Shown in pieces: positions 1 to 5,714 of a stretch of DNA of 8,333 nt (the first letter of the stretch is position 1; each line of letters starts with the position of its first letter). This DNA is from JABIDZ01 sp964402905 (GTDB taxonomy: Archaea > Iainarchaeota > Iainarchaeia > Iainarchaeales > JAAZKV01). The translations under genes were made by a program, and so were the position numbers. The stretch is from positions 1 through 8,333 of the forward strand of contig CAYODU010000028.1 of assembly GCA_964402905.1 (NCBI GenBank), in the 5' to 3' direction. A model generated the notes under the pieces. That model did no database searches. It saw only the letters and a program-made list of their open reading frames with translations, and was not told where the DNA came from.

Positions 1-2001
1 ATTAGACCAAGTATTTCTCTTGAAGGAGGAATAAAATCAGAAGATGATTTAACACACAAATTAGTTGATATTATCAGAATCAATAATAGATTAAAAGATA
101 ATATTTCTGCAGGAGCGCCACAATTAATAATAGAAGATTTGTGGGACCTATTACAATACCATCTCACAACTTACTTTGATAATAACACTGCAGGTGTTCC
201 ACCAGCAAAACATAGAAGCGGTAGACCACTAAGAACAATTATACAAAGATTGAAAGGAAAAAAAGGAAGATTCAGATACAATTTGACAGGAAAAAGAGTT
301 AATCACGCTGCCCGATCAATAATTGTTCCAGATCCATTCATTGATATTTCACAACTAGGTATTCCTGAAGAAGCAGCAAAAGAATTAACTGTTCCAGAAT
401 TTGTTACTGAATGGAATTTAGCTACAGTAAAAAAAGAGATAGAGAAAAGTGATAAACCTGTTTATATTATTAGACCAAACGGAACAAGAAAAAAAGTTAC
501 TGAAGAAAACAGAGCAGAAATAATTGAAGAAGTTGATGTTGGTTACAGAGTAGAAAGAAATATTCAAGATGGAGACATCGTTTTGTTTAACAGACAGCCA
601 TCGCTACACAGAATTTCAATGATGGCACACACAGCAAAAATAATGCCTGGAAAAGTATTTAGAATAAATCCAATTGTGTGTCCACCATACAATGCGGACT
701 TTGATGGAGATGAAATGAACTGCCACGTTCCACAAACAGAAGAAGGAAAAGCAGAGGCAACAAGATTAATGCTAGTACGCGACCAAATTATTTCTCCAAG
801 ATATGGTTCGCCTGTAATTGCTCCAAAAGAAGACGGAGTATCAGGATGTTTTACACTAACCATGCCACAAACAACTTTCGCAAAAGAAGAGGCAATGCAA
901 TTACTTTACTCAATAGGAGTAACAGAACTACCAAAACCAGATAAAGGAAAAAACTATTCAGGAAAAATGATTTTCTCGCAAATACTTCCAAAAACACTTA
1001 ACCTAGAATTTGATTCTTACACAAGTAAGGTATTCAAAAAAGCTGGTTACACTCCAGAAGATTCAGAACTTATCGGAGAAATAATGGCTAAAGTAAAAGT
1101 TGTTAATGGACAACTGGTAAGCGGAGTAATTGATTCAGCTGCACTAAGCGAAGGAAAAGGAAGACTTGTTGACACCATAGCAAGAGAATATCCCGGTGAA
1201 ACAATAGAAGCTTTCTACAGAGGAATAAACAGAATAACTTCTTACATTTTAACTGAAAAAGGAATGACTGCATCACTTGCAGAATACGAAGTAAGCGATG
1301 ACATAAAATCACTAAAACAGAGAATAATAAATGAGACTTTGAAAAAAGCAGATGCAATCGTTGAATCTTATGAAAAAGGAACTTTGGAAATTATTCCAGG
1401 AAGAACGATAAACGAATCATTCGAAATATACATGGTTAGACTTGCATTCGAATCAAAAGAAAAAGTTGAGAGAGAAATCACAAAAGAAAAACTAAAGTAT
1501 GTTACAGGAGAAGATATGGTTTTGAATACTATTGCAATGATACTTGCAAAATCAAGAGGAAGCACAACAAACCTAATGAACATATCCGGTTTCTGGGGAC
1601 AGGCTAGTGTAAGAGAGGGAAGACCAAAAAAAGGATTTACTAAGAGACTTATTACTTCAAACCAAAGAGGAGATGTTGGTTTGTTAGCAGGCGGATTTAT
1701 TGGAAATAATTTCCTTGATGGTTTGACAGCAAAAGAATATTTCTATCACTCAATGGGTGGAAGACAAGGAGAAGTTGACACAGGAGTATCAACAAAAGTA
1801 TCTGGTTACTTATACAGAAGACTTGCAAATGCACTAAAGGACTTAGTGGCTGCTCCAGATGGAACAGTAAGAACAGCATCAAACTCACTTATACAATATC
1901 AATATGGAGAAGATGGAGTATTCCCAAAGAACACAAAGGGCGGAATAAGCGTTGATGTTACTGAAGAATATTTAAAAGCAAAGAGCAATGGAGAAATATA
2001 A
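1..2001 (+). CDS. rpoA1: DNA-directed RNA polymerase subunit A' (Rpo1N), 5'-truncated by the window
   Basis: This is the N-terminal half of the archaeal equivalent of Rpb1/beta', which carries the catalytic Mg of RNA polymerase. The frame is open from base 1, so 666 residues are visible. Family members are about 880-900 residues, so roughly 220-240 residues, including the clamp head and zinc sites, lie upstream. Visible motifs: the RPSISLEGGIKSEDDLTHKL and HRSGRPL stretches near the start, the Mg-binding NADFDGDEMN (DFDGD at 697-711), RQPSLHR just before it, and the bridge helix (about 1714-1848, GLTAKEYFYHSMGGRQG then DTGVSTKVSGY). It ends at TAA soon after YGEDGVFP, where archaeal A' normally ends, so the split from A'' is the normal archaeal one and not a frameshift. 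The stretch before the bridge helix (about 1550-1700, GFWGQASVREGRPKKGF) and the helix itself depart from the usual archaeal sequence. The A'' gene starts 40 bases downstream. Identity is very secure. Confidence 0.98.
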   Translation: MRPSISLEGGIKSEDDLTHKLVDIIRINNRLKDNISAGAPQLIIEDLWDLLQYHLTTYFDNNTAGVPPAKHRSGRPLRTIIQRLKGKKGRFRYNLTGKRVNHAARSIIVPDPFIDISQLGIPEEAAKELTVPEFVTEWNLATVKKEIEKSDKPVYIIRPNGTRKKVTEENRAEIIEEVDVGYRVERNIQDGDIVLFNRQPSLHRISMMAHTAKIMPGKVFRINPIVCPPYNADFDGDEMNCHVPQTEEGKAEATRLMLVRDQIISPRYGSPVIAPKEDGVSGCFTLTMPQTTFAKEEAMQLLYSIGVTELPKPDKGKNYSGKMIFSQILPKTLNLEFDSYTSKVFKKAGYTPEDSELIGEIMAKVKVVNGQLVSGVIDSAALSEGKGRLVDTIAREYPGETIEAFYRGINRITSYILTEKGMTASLAEYEVSDDIKSLKQRIINETLKKADAIVESYEKGTLEIIPGRTINESFEIYMVRLAFESKEKVEREITKEKLKYVTGEDMVLNTIAMILAKSRGSTTNLMNISGFWGQASVREGRPKKGFTKRLITSNQRGDVGLLAGGFIGNNFLDGLTAKEYFYHSMGGRQGEVDTGVSTKVSGYLYRRLANALKDLVAAPDGTVRTASNSLIQYQYGEDGVFPKNTKGGISVDVTEEYLKAKSNGEI

Positions 2002-2032
2002 ATAACAAATAAAAAAGTTAAAAATAATTTTT

Positions 2033-2038
2033 GGTGGT
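2033..2038 (+). promoter_or_regulatory. Shine-Dalgarno site of rpoA2
   Basis: GGTGGT lies five bases (counted from the end of GGTG) before the ATG at 2042. GGTG is complementary to the CACC of the archaeal 16S 3' end. The same core precedes rpl30e, fusA and EF-1alpha in this window, which supports the ATG at 2042 and therefore the charged N-terminal extension of A''. Confidence 0.6.
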
Positions 2039-2041
2039 AAA

Positions 2042-3316
2042 ATGGTTGATGAAAAAAAAGCAAAAGAAAATACTGCAAAAACAGATAATAAAAAAGAGAA
2101 GAAAGAACCACTAAAAGAAAATGATACTGAAACAAAAAAAGGTATAGAAAAAGAAACAGATATCTCAAACAAAAACGACAAAAGAACTTACGAAGAAGAA
2201 GAAAGAAGCTGGGAACAAGTACCACTACCAAAAAAACTTTTAGAAGAAATTGTGGCTGTTGCAGAAGTATTTAATCTTTCAAAAGAAAAAGCGGATAAGC
2301 TTGCAGATATAATCAAAGCAAAATATGATTCTGTTTTAGTGGAACCAGGCGAAGCAGTTGGAATAATTTCTGCACAAAGCCTAGGAGAACCCGGAACACA
2401 GTTAACTCTTAGAACAAAGCACTTTGCTGGTTCGGCGGAAGTAAGTGTTGGTTCAGGAATACAAAGAGTTGAAGAAATAGTTGATGGAAGAAGCAAAGCA
2501 AAGTACCCGACAATGACTATTTATTTAAATAATGAAATAAAAAATAATAAAGAAAAAGCAGAAAAATTTTCAAAAGAACTTATTGATGTGAGAGTAGAAG
2601 ATATAACAAAAGTGAGCGAGAGCTTTGAAGAACTAAAATTCTCAATAGAATTAAATAAAAGCAAAATGAAGGAACTTGAACTAAAAATTGATGATGTTGC
2701 TGATGTGATAAAAAAAGGTTTTAAAGATTTGAAGACAAGACAAATTGATAACACAATTCATTTCACTATTGACAAAAAATCTGATTATTTGAAAGCAAGA
2801 AAAGATCTTGTAAAAATAATGAAAGAAAAAGTACACGGAGTAAAAGGAATAGGAAAAACTCTTTTAGTAAAAGAAGAAACAGAATTTGTAATTAAAACAA
2901 GCGGAAGCAATCTAAAAGCAGTCCTAAAATTAGAAGAAATTAATCAGGAAAGGGTATTTACAAATGATATAATAGAAACATCAAAAATACTTGGAATTGA
3001 AGCTGGAAGACTTCTTATTGTACAAGAACTAAAAAAAGTGCTTGATGATAACGGAATTGCTGTTGACGTGCGACACATAATGCTTTTAGCTGACCTAATG
3101 ACATTTAGCGGAGAAGTAAAAGGAATAGTAAGAACAGGAATAACAAAACTAAAAGCATCTCCATTTGCAAGAGCATCTTTCGAAGAAACAACAAAGCACT
3201 TACTTGATGCAGCATTCAAAGGCGAAGTAGAAACACTTTCAGGTGTAGTTGAGAACATGATTGTGGGCCAGCCAGTGAAAGTTGGAACTGGAATTGTTGA
3301 ACTGCTAATGAAATAA
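2042..3316 (+). CDS. rpoA2: DNA-directed RNA polymerase subunit A'' (Rpo1C)
   Basis: This is the C-terminal half of the Rpb1/beta' equivalent, 424 residues against about 390 in typical archaea. It supplies the trigger loop, jaw and C-terminal clamp parts. Residues 1 to about 57 are a low-complexity Lys/Glu/Asn/Thr extension. The family core begins near LPKKLLEEI. VEPGEAVGIISAQSLGEPGTQ leads into the trigger loop LTLRTKHFAG (residues 121-130), where catalytic His127 is kept but the residue before it is Lys126 instead of the usual Phe. This is followed by SVGSGIQRVEEIVDGR where most archaea have a VTLGLPRLIEIVDAR-like sequence. The C-terminus shows DVRHIMLLADLMT, ARASFEETTKHLLDAA and the typical ENMIVGQPVKVGTG. 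It begins 40 bases after rpoA1, probably in the same transcript, and is followed at once by a terminator. Identity is very secure. The changed residues may be lineage-typical. Confidence 0.98.
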   Translation: MVDEKKAKENTAKTDNKKEKKEPLKENDTETKKGIEKETDISNKNDKRTYEEEERSWEQVPLPKKLLEEIVAVAEVFNLSKEKADKLADIIKAKYDSVLVEPGEAVGIISAQSLGEPGTQLTLRTKHFAGSAEVSVGSGIQRVEEIVDGRSKAKYPTMTIYLNNEIKNNKEKAEKFSKELIDVRVEDITKVSESFEELKFSIELNKSKMKELELKIDDVADVIKKGFKDLKTRQIDNTIHFTIDKKSDYLKARKDLVKIMKEKVHGVKGIGKTLLVKEETEFVIKTSGSNLKAVLKLEEINQERVFTNDIIETSKILGIEAGRLLIVQELKKVLDDNGIAVDVRHIMLLADLMTFSGEVKGIVRTGITKLKASPFARASFEETTKHLLDAAFKGEVETLSGVVENMIVGQPVKVGTGIVELLMK

Positions 3317-3321
3317 CTTTT

Positions 3322-3348
3322 TAAACCTTAAGCAAGGTTTATTTTTTT
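3322..3348 (+). terminator. Intrinsic terminator after rpoA2
   Basis: TAAACCTT (3322-3329) pairs perfectly with AAGGTTTA (3334-3341) around the loop AAGC, and seven T residues follow at 3342-3348. It sits six bases after the rpoA2 stop codon. A hairpin plus T-tract, or the T-tract alone, fits archaeal intrinsic termination, and a fresh TATA box appears downstream before rpl30e, so this probably ends the polymerase transcript. Confidence 0.7.
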
Positions 3349-3352
3349 AGAA

Positions 3353-3442
3353 GCGCCTCAAAGAGGCTAATGCGGAGAAGTTCTTTTTGAACGGAGTCGC
3401 AACAATTCAAAATACAAATAAAATAATTTTTTTGTTTTGAAT
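3353..3442 (+). other. Hairpin-rich spacer between rpoA2 and rpl30e
   Basis: This part of the 197-base spacer holds no convincing ORF but several inverted repeats. GCCTC/GAGGC encloses AAA (3355-3367). TGCG/CGCA (3371-3374 and 3398-3401) encloses GTTC/GAAC (3380-3383 and 3389-3392) across a 5x5 purine-rich internal loop. ATTCAAAA (3405-3412) pairs with TTTTGAAT (3435-3442), with A/T pairing inside. It is less AT-rich than its flanks up to about 3400. It could be a 3' untranslated region, a small RNA, or the rest of a terminator region. No box C/D or typical H/ACA layout was recognised. Confidence 0.45.
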
Positions 3443-3471
3443 AAGCAAAACTCTTTTTCTCACGTAGTAGC

Positions 3472-3480
3472 TTTTATAAA
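3472..3480 (+). promoter_or_regulatory. TATA-box promoter of the rpl30e-nusA-rps12-rps7 unit
   Basis: TTTTATAAA is a good archaeal box A. Initiation about 25 bases downstream would fall near 3500-3506, just ahead of the GGTG ribosome-binding site at 3507-3510 and the ATG at 3514, giving a very short leader. Its place after the rpoA2 terminator supports a new transcription unit starting here. Confidence 0.6.
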
Positions 3481-3513
3481 GGTTAGCTTCGAAAAATATT
3501 GTAACTGGTGAGT

Positions 3514-3807
3514 ATGGATTTAAATAAAGAGATTCGTAGAGCCGTGGACACGGGTAAAGTTGCTTTTGGTTATAAAGTATGCGAAAAACAGCTTCTGCAA
3601 GGCAATGGTGCAATGATTATTGTCAGCTCTAATATGCCAGAGAACAATAAAGAAAAACTAAAACACTTAGCAGAAATAGCAGACAAGAAGTTTTTGACTT
3701 ATGATCAAAGCGGACTTGTTTTGGGAAGCGTTTGCGGAAAACCTTTCGTTGTATCTGCAATGATTGTTTTGGATAAAGGAAAGAGTAACATACTCGATGC
3801 ACAGTGA
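3514..3807 (+). CDS. rpl30e: Large-subunit ribosomal protein eL30 (L30e)
   Basis: This 97-residue protein matches the archaeal/eukaryotic L30e family (usual length about 100) in length and sequence. It has a single L7Ae-like RNA-binding fold. Seen: an N-terminal DLNKEIRRAVDTGKVAFGYK, a central GAMIIVSSNMP strand-turn, and SGLVLGSVCGKPFVVSAMIVLD near the end, all typical of the family. L30e binds the 50S subunit and contacts kink-turn-like RNA. The ATG at 3514 is preferred over the in-frame GTG at 3508 because that GTG forms part of the GGTG Shine-Dalgarno sequence (3507-3510), and because MDLNKEI matches the usual family start. It is the first gene after the TATA box. Its TGA stop (3805-3807) lies inside the probable ribosome-binding site of nusA, which suggests coupled translation. 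Confidence 0.95.
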   Translation: MDLNKEIRRAVDTGKVAFGYKVCEKQLLQGNGAMIIVSSNMPENNKEKLKHLAEIADKKFLTYDQSGLVLGSVCGKPFVVSAMIVLDKGKSNILDAQ

Positions 3808-3812
3808 AAAAA

Positions 3813-4208
3813 ATGAAATTATCATTAGAAGAAATACGTTTGATGAACGCCCTCGAAGAGGTCGCAGATGTTAGCGTAAAAGATTGTTTAATAACAGGAA
3901 ACCTAGTTTCATTTCTTGTTAGAGAACAAGAAGTCGGCAAAGCCATAGGAAAAAAGGCTTCCAATGTAAAGTTGCTTGAAAGCAAATTGAAAAAAAGAAT
4001 TGAGATAATAGGTTTTTCGGAAAATCCGGAAAAAATGATTGAGAAAACATTTGAAGTAAAAATAAATGAGGTACAGAAAAAAAAAGGAAAATTATTGGTT
4101 TCGCTTGATGCAATTGAAAAGAAAAAAATTTTCAATAACGCGGGAAGGCTAAGAAGAGTAAAAGAATTAATAAAAAGAAATTATGATTTGGATTTGATAT
4201 TGAGTTAA
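3813..4208 (+). CDS. nusA: NusA-like transcription factor (two KH domains)
   Basis: This 131-residue protein is the size of archaeal NusA, which keeps only the two KH RNA-binding domains of bacterial NusA. It lies in its conserved place between rpl30e and rps12. KH1 spans about residues 15-70 (DCLITGNLVSFLVREQEVGKA then IGKKASNV), KH2 about 75-131 (ending RRVKELIKRNYDLDLILS). Both GXXG loops are degenerate: GKKA at 46-49 and NNAG at 108-111, where the family normally has GKGG- and GKNG-like loops. The ATG at 3813 is chosen because MKLSLEEIRL matches the family start and AGTGA, with the upstream stop inside it, serves as a partial Shine-Dalgarno sequence. The GTG at 3804 would add three residues and overlap rpl30e. 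The role in archaea is not well established; RNA binding during transcription is expected from the family. Confidence 0.9.
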   Translation: MKLSLEEIRLMNALEEVADVSVKDCLITGNLVSFLVREQEVGKAIGKKASNVKLLESKLKKRIEIIGFSENPEKMIEKTFEVKINEVQKKKGKLLVSLDAIEKKKIFNNAGRLRRVKELIKRNYDLDLILS

Positions 4209-4210
4209 AA

Positions 4211-4218
4211 GAGTTGAT
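4211..4218 (+). promoter_or_regulatory. Shine-Dalgarno site of rps12
   Basis: GAGTTGAT differs by one base from GAGGTGAT, the full complement of the archaeal 16S 3' end, and lies three bases before the ATG at 4222. It supports that start. Confidence 0.6.
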
Positions 4219-4221
4219 TTT

Positions 4222-4653
4222 ATGGGTTATGGAGAATTTGCTGCACTTGGACTTGAAAGAAAAAGAAAAAAGTGGAGACAAAAAGATAGAAGACATTCAA
4301 AAAAAGAAAAAGCAAGGAATAATATTCATGATGATTTGCTTGAAGGTTCTCCACAAGGAAGAGGAATTGTTCTTGAAAAAAGAGGAGTAACAGCAAAACA
4401 GCCAAACTCAGGAATAAGAAAATGTGTTAGAGTACAATTAATCAAAAATGGAAAAGAATTAACTGCACTTGCACCAAGAGATGGTGCAATAAAATTTATT
4501 GATGAACACGATGAAGTAATAGTTTCTGGTTTAGGCGGAGCACAGAACGGCCCATACGGAGATCTATGGGGAGTAAAGTACCAGGTCACACATGTAAATG
4601 GAATAGCTTTAGAAATGCTTAGAACAGGAAAAAAGGAAAAATCAAAGAGATAG
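4222..4653 (+). CDS. rps12: Small-subunit ribosomal protein uS12
   Basis: At 143 residues this matches archaeal S12 (about 147). S12 sits at the decoding centre and monitors codon-anticodon pairing. Seen: a basic N-terminal tail (ERKRKKWRQKDRRHSKKEK), EGSPQGRGIVLEKRG, the decoding loop KQPNSGIRKCVRVQLIKNGK (residues 59-78), FIDEHDEVIV, and the second decoding loop GDLWGVKY (113-120). Two places normally nearly invariant in all domains of life are changed: PNSA reads PNSG (Gly64), and the PGVR of the second loop reads WGVK (Trp116, Lys119). The frame, the flanking motifs and the basic tail EMLRTGKKEKSKR are intact, so the gene appears functional. It starts 13 bases after nusA and ends seven bases before rps7, so it is cotranscribed. 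Confidence 0.97.
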   Translation: MGYGEFAALGLERKRKKWRQKDRRHSKKEKARNNIHDDLLEGSPQGRGIVLEKRGVTAKQPNSGIRKCVRVQLIKNGKELTALAPRDGAIKFIDEHDEVIVSGLGGAQNGPYGDLWGVKYQVTHVNGIALEMLRTGKKEKSKR

Positions 4654-4660
4654 TGGTTAA

Positions 4661-5620
4661 ATGGCTGACATTGTTGAAAAAGAGAAAGCAGTTTCTCACG
4701 AAGAAAAGACAACTCACAAAAGCGAAGCACACCACAAAGAAACAAAAACTGAACATAAAGAAGAAGCACAGAAAAAGGAAGAAACAACACACAAAGAACA
4801 AAAAAGTGAAACAGTTCAACACAAAAAAGATGAAAATACTCACAAAGAAAGTAAAACTGAAACAGTTAACGCTCACAAAGAACAAAAAAGTTATGTGCCT
4901 CATTCCCAAGACAGAGAAAGAAGTCGTTTTGGTGGAAATCGTTTTTTCGATAAAGAATCTCCAAGAGAAGAGCAAAAAGAAGCTCCTATTTTTGTTAAAA
5001 AGAAAAGTCCTTTCTCAGATTACAAAATATTCAATAAATGGAATATCAGCGAAGTTGTAGTATCTGATTTGAGTCTTGTAAGATATATTAATCTTGATCC
5101 AGTAATAACTCCGCATTCTTCTGGAAGAAAAAGCAAAGGAAGATTTGGAAAAGCAAATATGAATATTGTTGAGAGATTGATAAACAAAACAATGCGCTCT
5201 GGACAAGGAAAAAGAAAATTAAGTGGAAAATATATACGCGGTAGAGGAAGTTGCGGTAAAAAAATACAGGCAATGAATATTGTTGAAAAGGCATTCGAAA
5301 TAGTAGAACTAAAAACAAAAAAGAATCCTGTACAAGCACTGGTTGATGCAATACAAAATGCAGCACCAAGAGAAGATGTTACAAGAGTAAAAAAAGGTGG
5401 AGTTGCTTACACACTTGCAGTTGATGTTGCTCCAATGAAAAGACTTGATGAAGCAATAAAAAATATTGCTTTGGCTGGATTTGGAAATTCTTTTAATAAG
5501 AAAACAAGTGCACAACAAGCACTTGCAGAAGAAATAATTGCTGCTTCAACAAACGACAACAAAAGTACTTCAATAAAAAGAAAAGACGAAGTTGAGAGGA
5601 TAGCAAAAGCAAGTAGATAA
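4661..5620 (+). CDS. rps7: Small-subunit ribosomal protein uS7 with long charged N-terminal extension
   Basis: The C-terminal 205 or so residues are a standard archaeal S7, which organises the head of the small subunit and contacts the exit-site tRNA. Seen: FNKWNISEVVVSD, RYINLDPVITPH, FGKANMNIVERLINKTMRSG, NPVQALVDAIQNAAPREDVTR, LDEAIKNIALAG, AQQALAEEIIAAS, and a terminal RIAKASR. Total length is 319 residues against about 190-215 in the family. The excess is residues 1 to about 115, a low-complexity Lys/Glu/Thr/Ser tract with ten histidines between residues 13 and 81, many in an HKE or HKxxKxET pattern, with no sign of a folded domain. No alternative ATG occurs before the core (the next Met is about residue 167), and AGTGGTTAA precedes the ATG at 4661, so the extension is very likely translated. 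An 18-base DNA repeat (4790-4807 and 4874-4891) shows it grew partly by internal duplication. Confidence 0.96.
   Translation: MADIVEKEKAVSHEEKTTHKSEAHHKETKTEHKEEAQKKEETTHKEQKSETVQHKKDENTHKESKTETVNAHKEQKSYVPHSQDRERSRFGGNRFFDKESPREEQKEAPIFVKKKSPFSDYKIFNKWNISEVVVSDLSLVRYINLDPVITPHSSGRKSKGRFGKANMNIVERLINKTMRSGQGKRKLSGKYIRGRGSCGKKIQAMNIVEKAFEIVELKTKKNPVQALVDAIQNAAPREDVTRVKKGGVAYTLAVDVAPMKRLDEAIKNIALAGFGNSFNKKTSAQQALAEEIIAASTNDNKSTSIKRKDEVERIAKASR
4790..4891 (+). repeat. Internal repeat in the S7 extension
   Basis: The same 18 bases, beginning CACAAAGAAC and encoding HKEQKS, occur at 4790-4807 and 4874-4891, 84 bases (28 codons) apart and in frame. Between them GAAACAGTT also recurs (SETV and TETV). 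The spacing in whole codons fits growth of the disordered tail by in-frame duplication. Confidence 0.7.
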
Positions 5621-5628
5621 AGAAAAAA

Positions 5629-5688
5629 ACAAAAAGGGTTTTTTTGTAGAAACGTATTTACAAAACTTTTTTTGATTTTTATTTTTTT
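5629..5688 (+). terminator. T-tract terminator region after rps7
   Basis: Beginning nine bases after the rps7 stop, ACAAAAA (5629-5635) can pair with TTTTTGT (5641-5647) around GGGTT. Runs of seven, seven, five and seven T residues end at 5645, 5673, 5680 and 5688. Repeated U-tracts are the main archaeal intrinsic termination signal. Termination may be partial, because EF-2 follows in the same direction. Confidence 0.5.
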
Positions 5689-5710
5689 AATAAAAAAATT
5701 AATGGGTGAG
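5676..5710 (+). promoter_or_regulatory. Possible fusA promoter and ribosome-binding region
   Basis: The T/A-rich sequence at 5676-5683 could act as a weak TATA box for initiation near 5702-5705, but it does not stand out from its T-rich surroundings. An A/T-only hairpin (5681-5688 with 5692-5699) lies just before the clear Shine-Dalgarno sequence GGGTGAG at 5704-5710. The ribosome site is better supported than the promoter. Confidence 0.3.
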
Positions 5711-5714
5711 TTAT

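Noticed and set aside
1999..2044. Split of the largest polymerase subunit read as a frameshift or pseudogene
   Set aside because: Archaea normally encode A' and A'' separately at this point, and the second gene has its own ribosome site and start.
1899..2231. Minus-strand frames around the A'/A'' junction
   Set aside because: They are composed mainly of Phe, Leu and Ser from the A-rich + strand, show no family similarity, and cover the charged start of rpoA2.
3371..3405. H/ACA guide RNA, because the stem is followed by ACA
   Set aside because: The lower stem is only four pairs, the whole hairpin is about half the usual size, and there is no kink-turn above the pocket.
3804..3812. GTG at 3804 as the nusA start
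   Set aside because: It overlaps the rpl30e stop and has no ribosome site before it, whereas the ATG at 3813 gives the family-like MKLSLEE start with AGTGA upstream.
3629..4135. A 168-codon minus-strand frame opposite rpl30e and nusA
   Set aside because: It is Phe/Ser/Leu-rich, the usual shadow of AAA/GAA-rich coding on the other strand, and lies across two well-identified genes.
4653..5060. A 135-codon + strand frame overlapping the start of rps7
   Set aside because: It is almost all Lys, Leu, Thr and Gln from out-of-frame reading of the AAG/AAA/CAC-rich S7 tail. The S7 frame is joined to a recognisable S7 core and has the better ribosome site.
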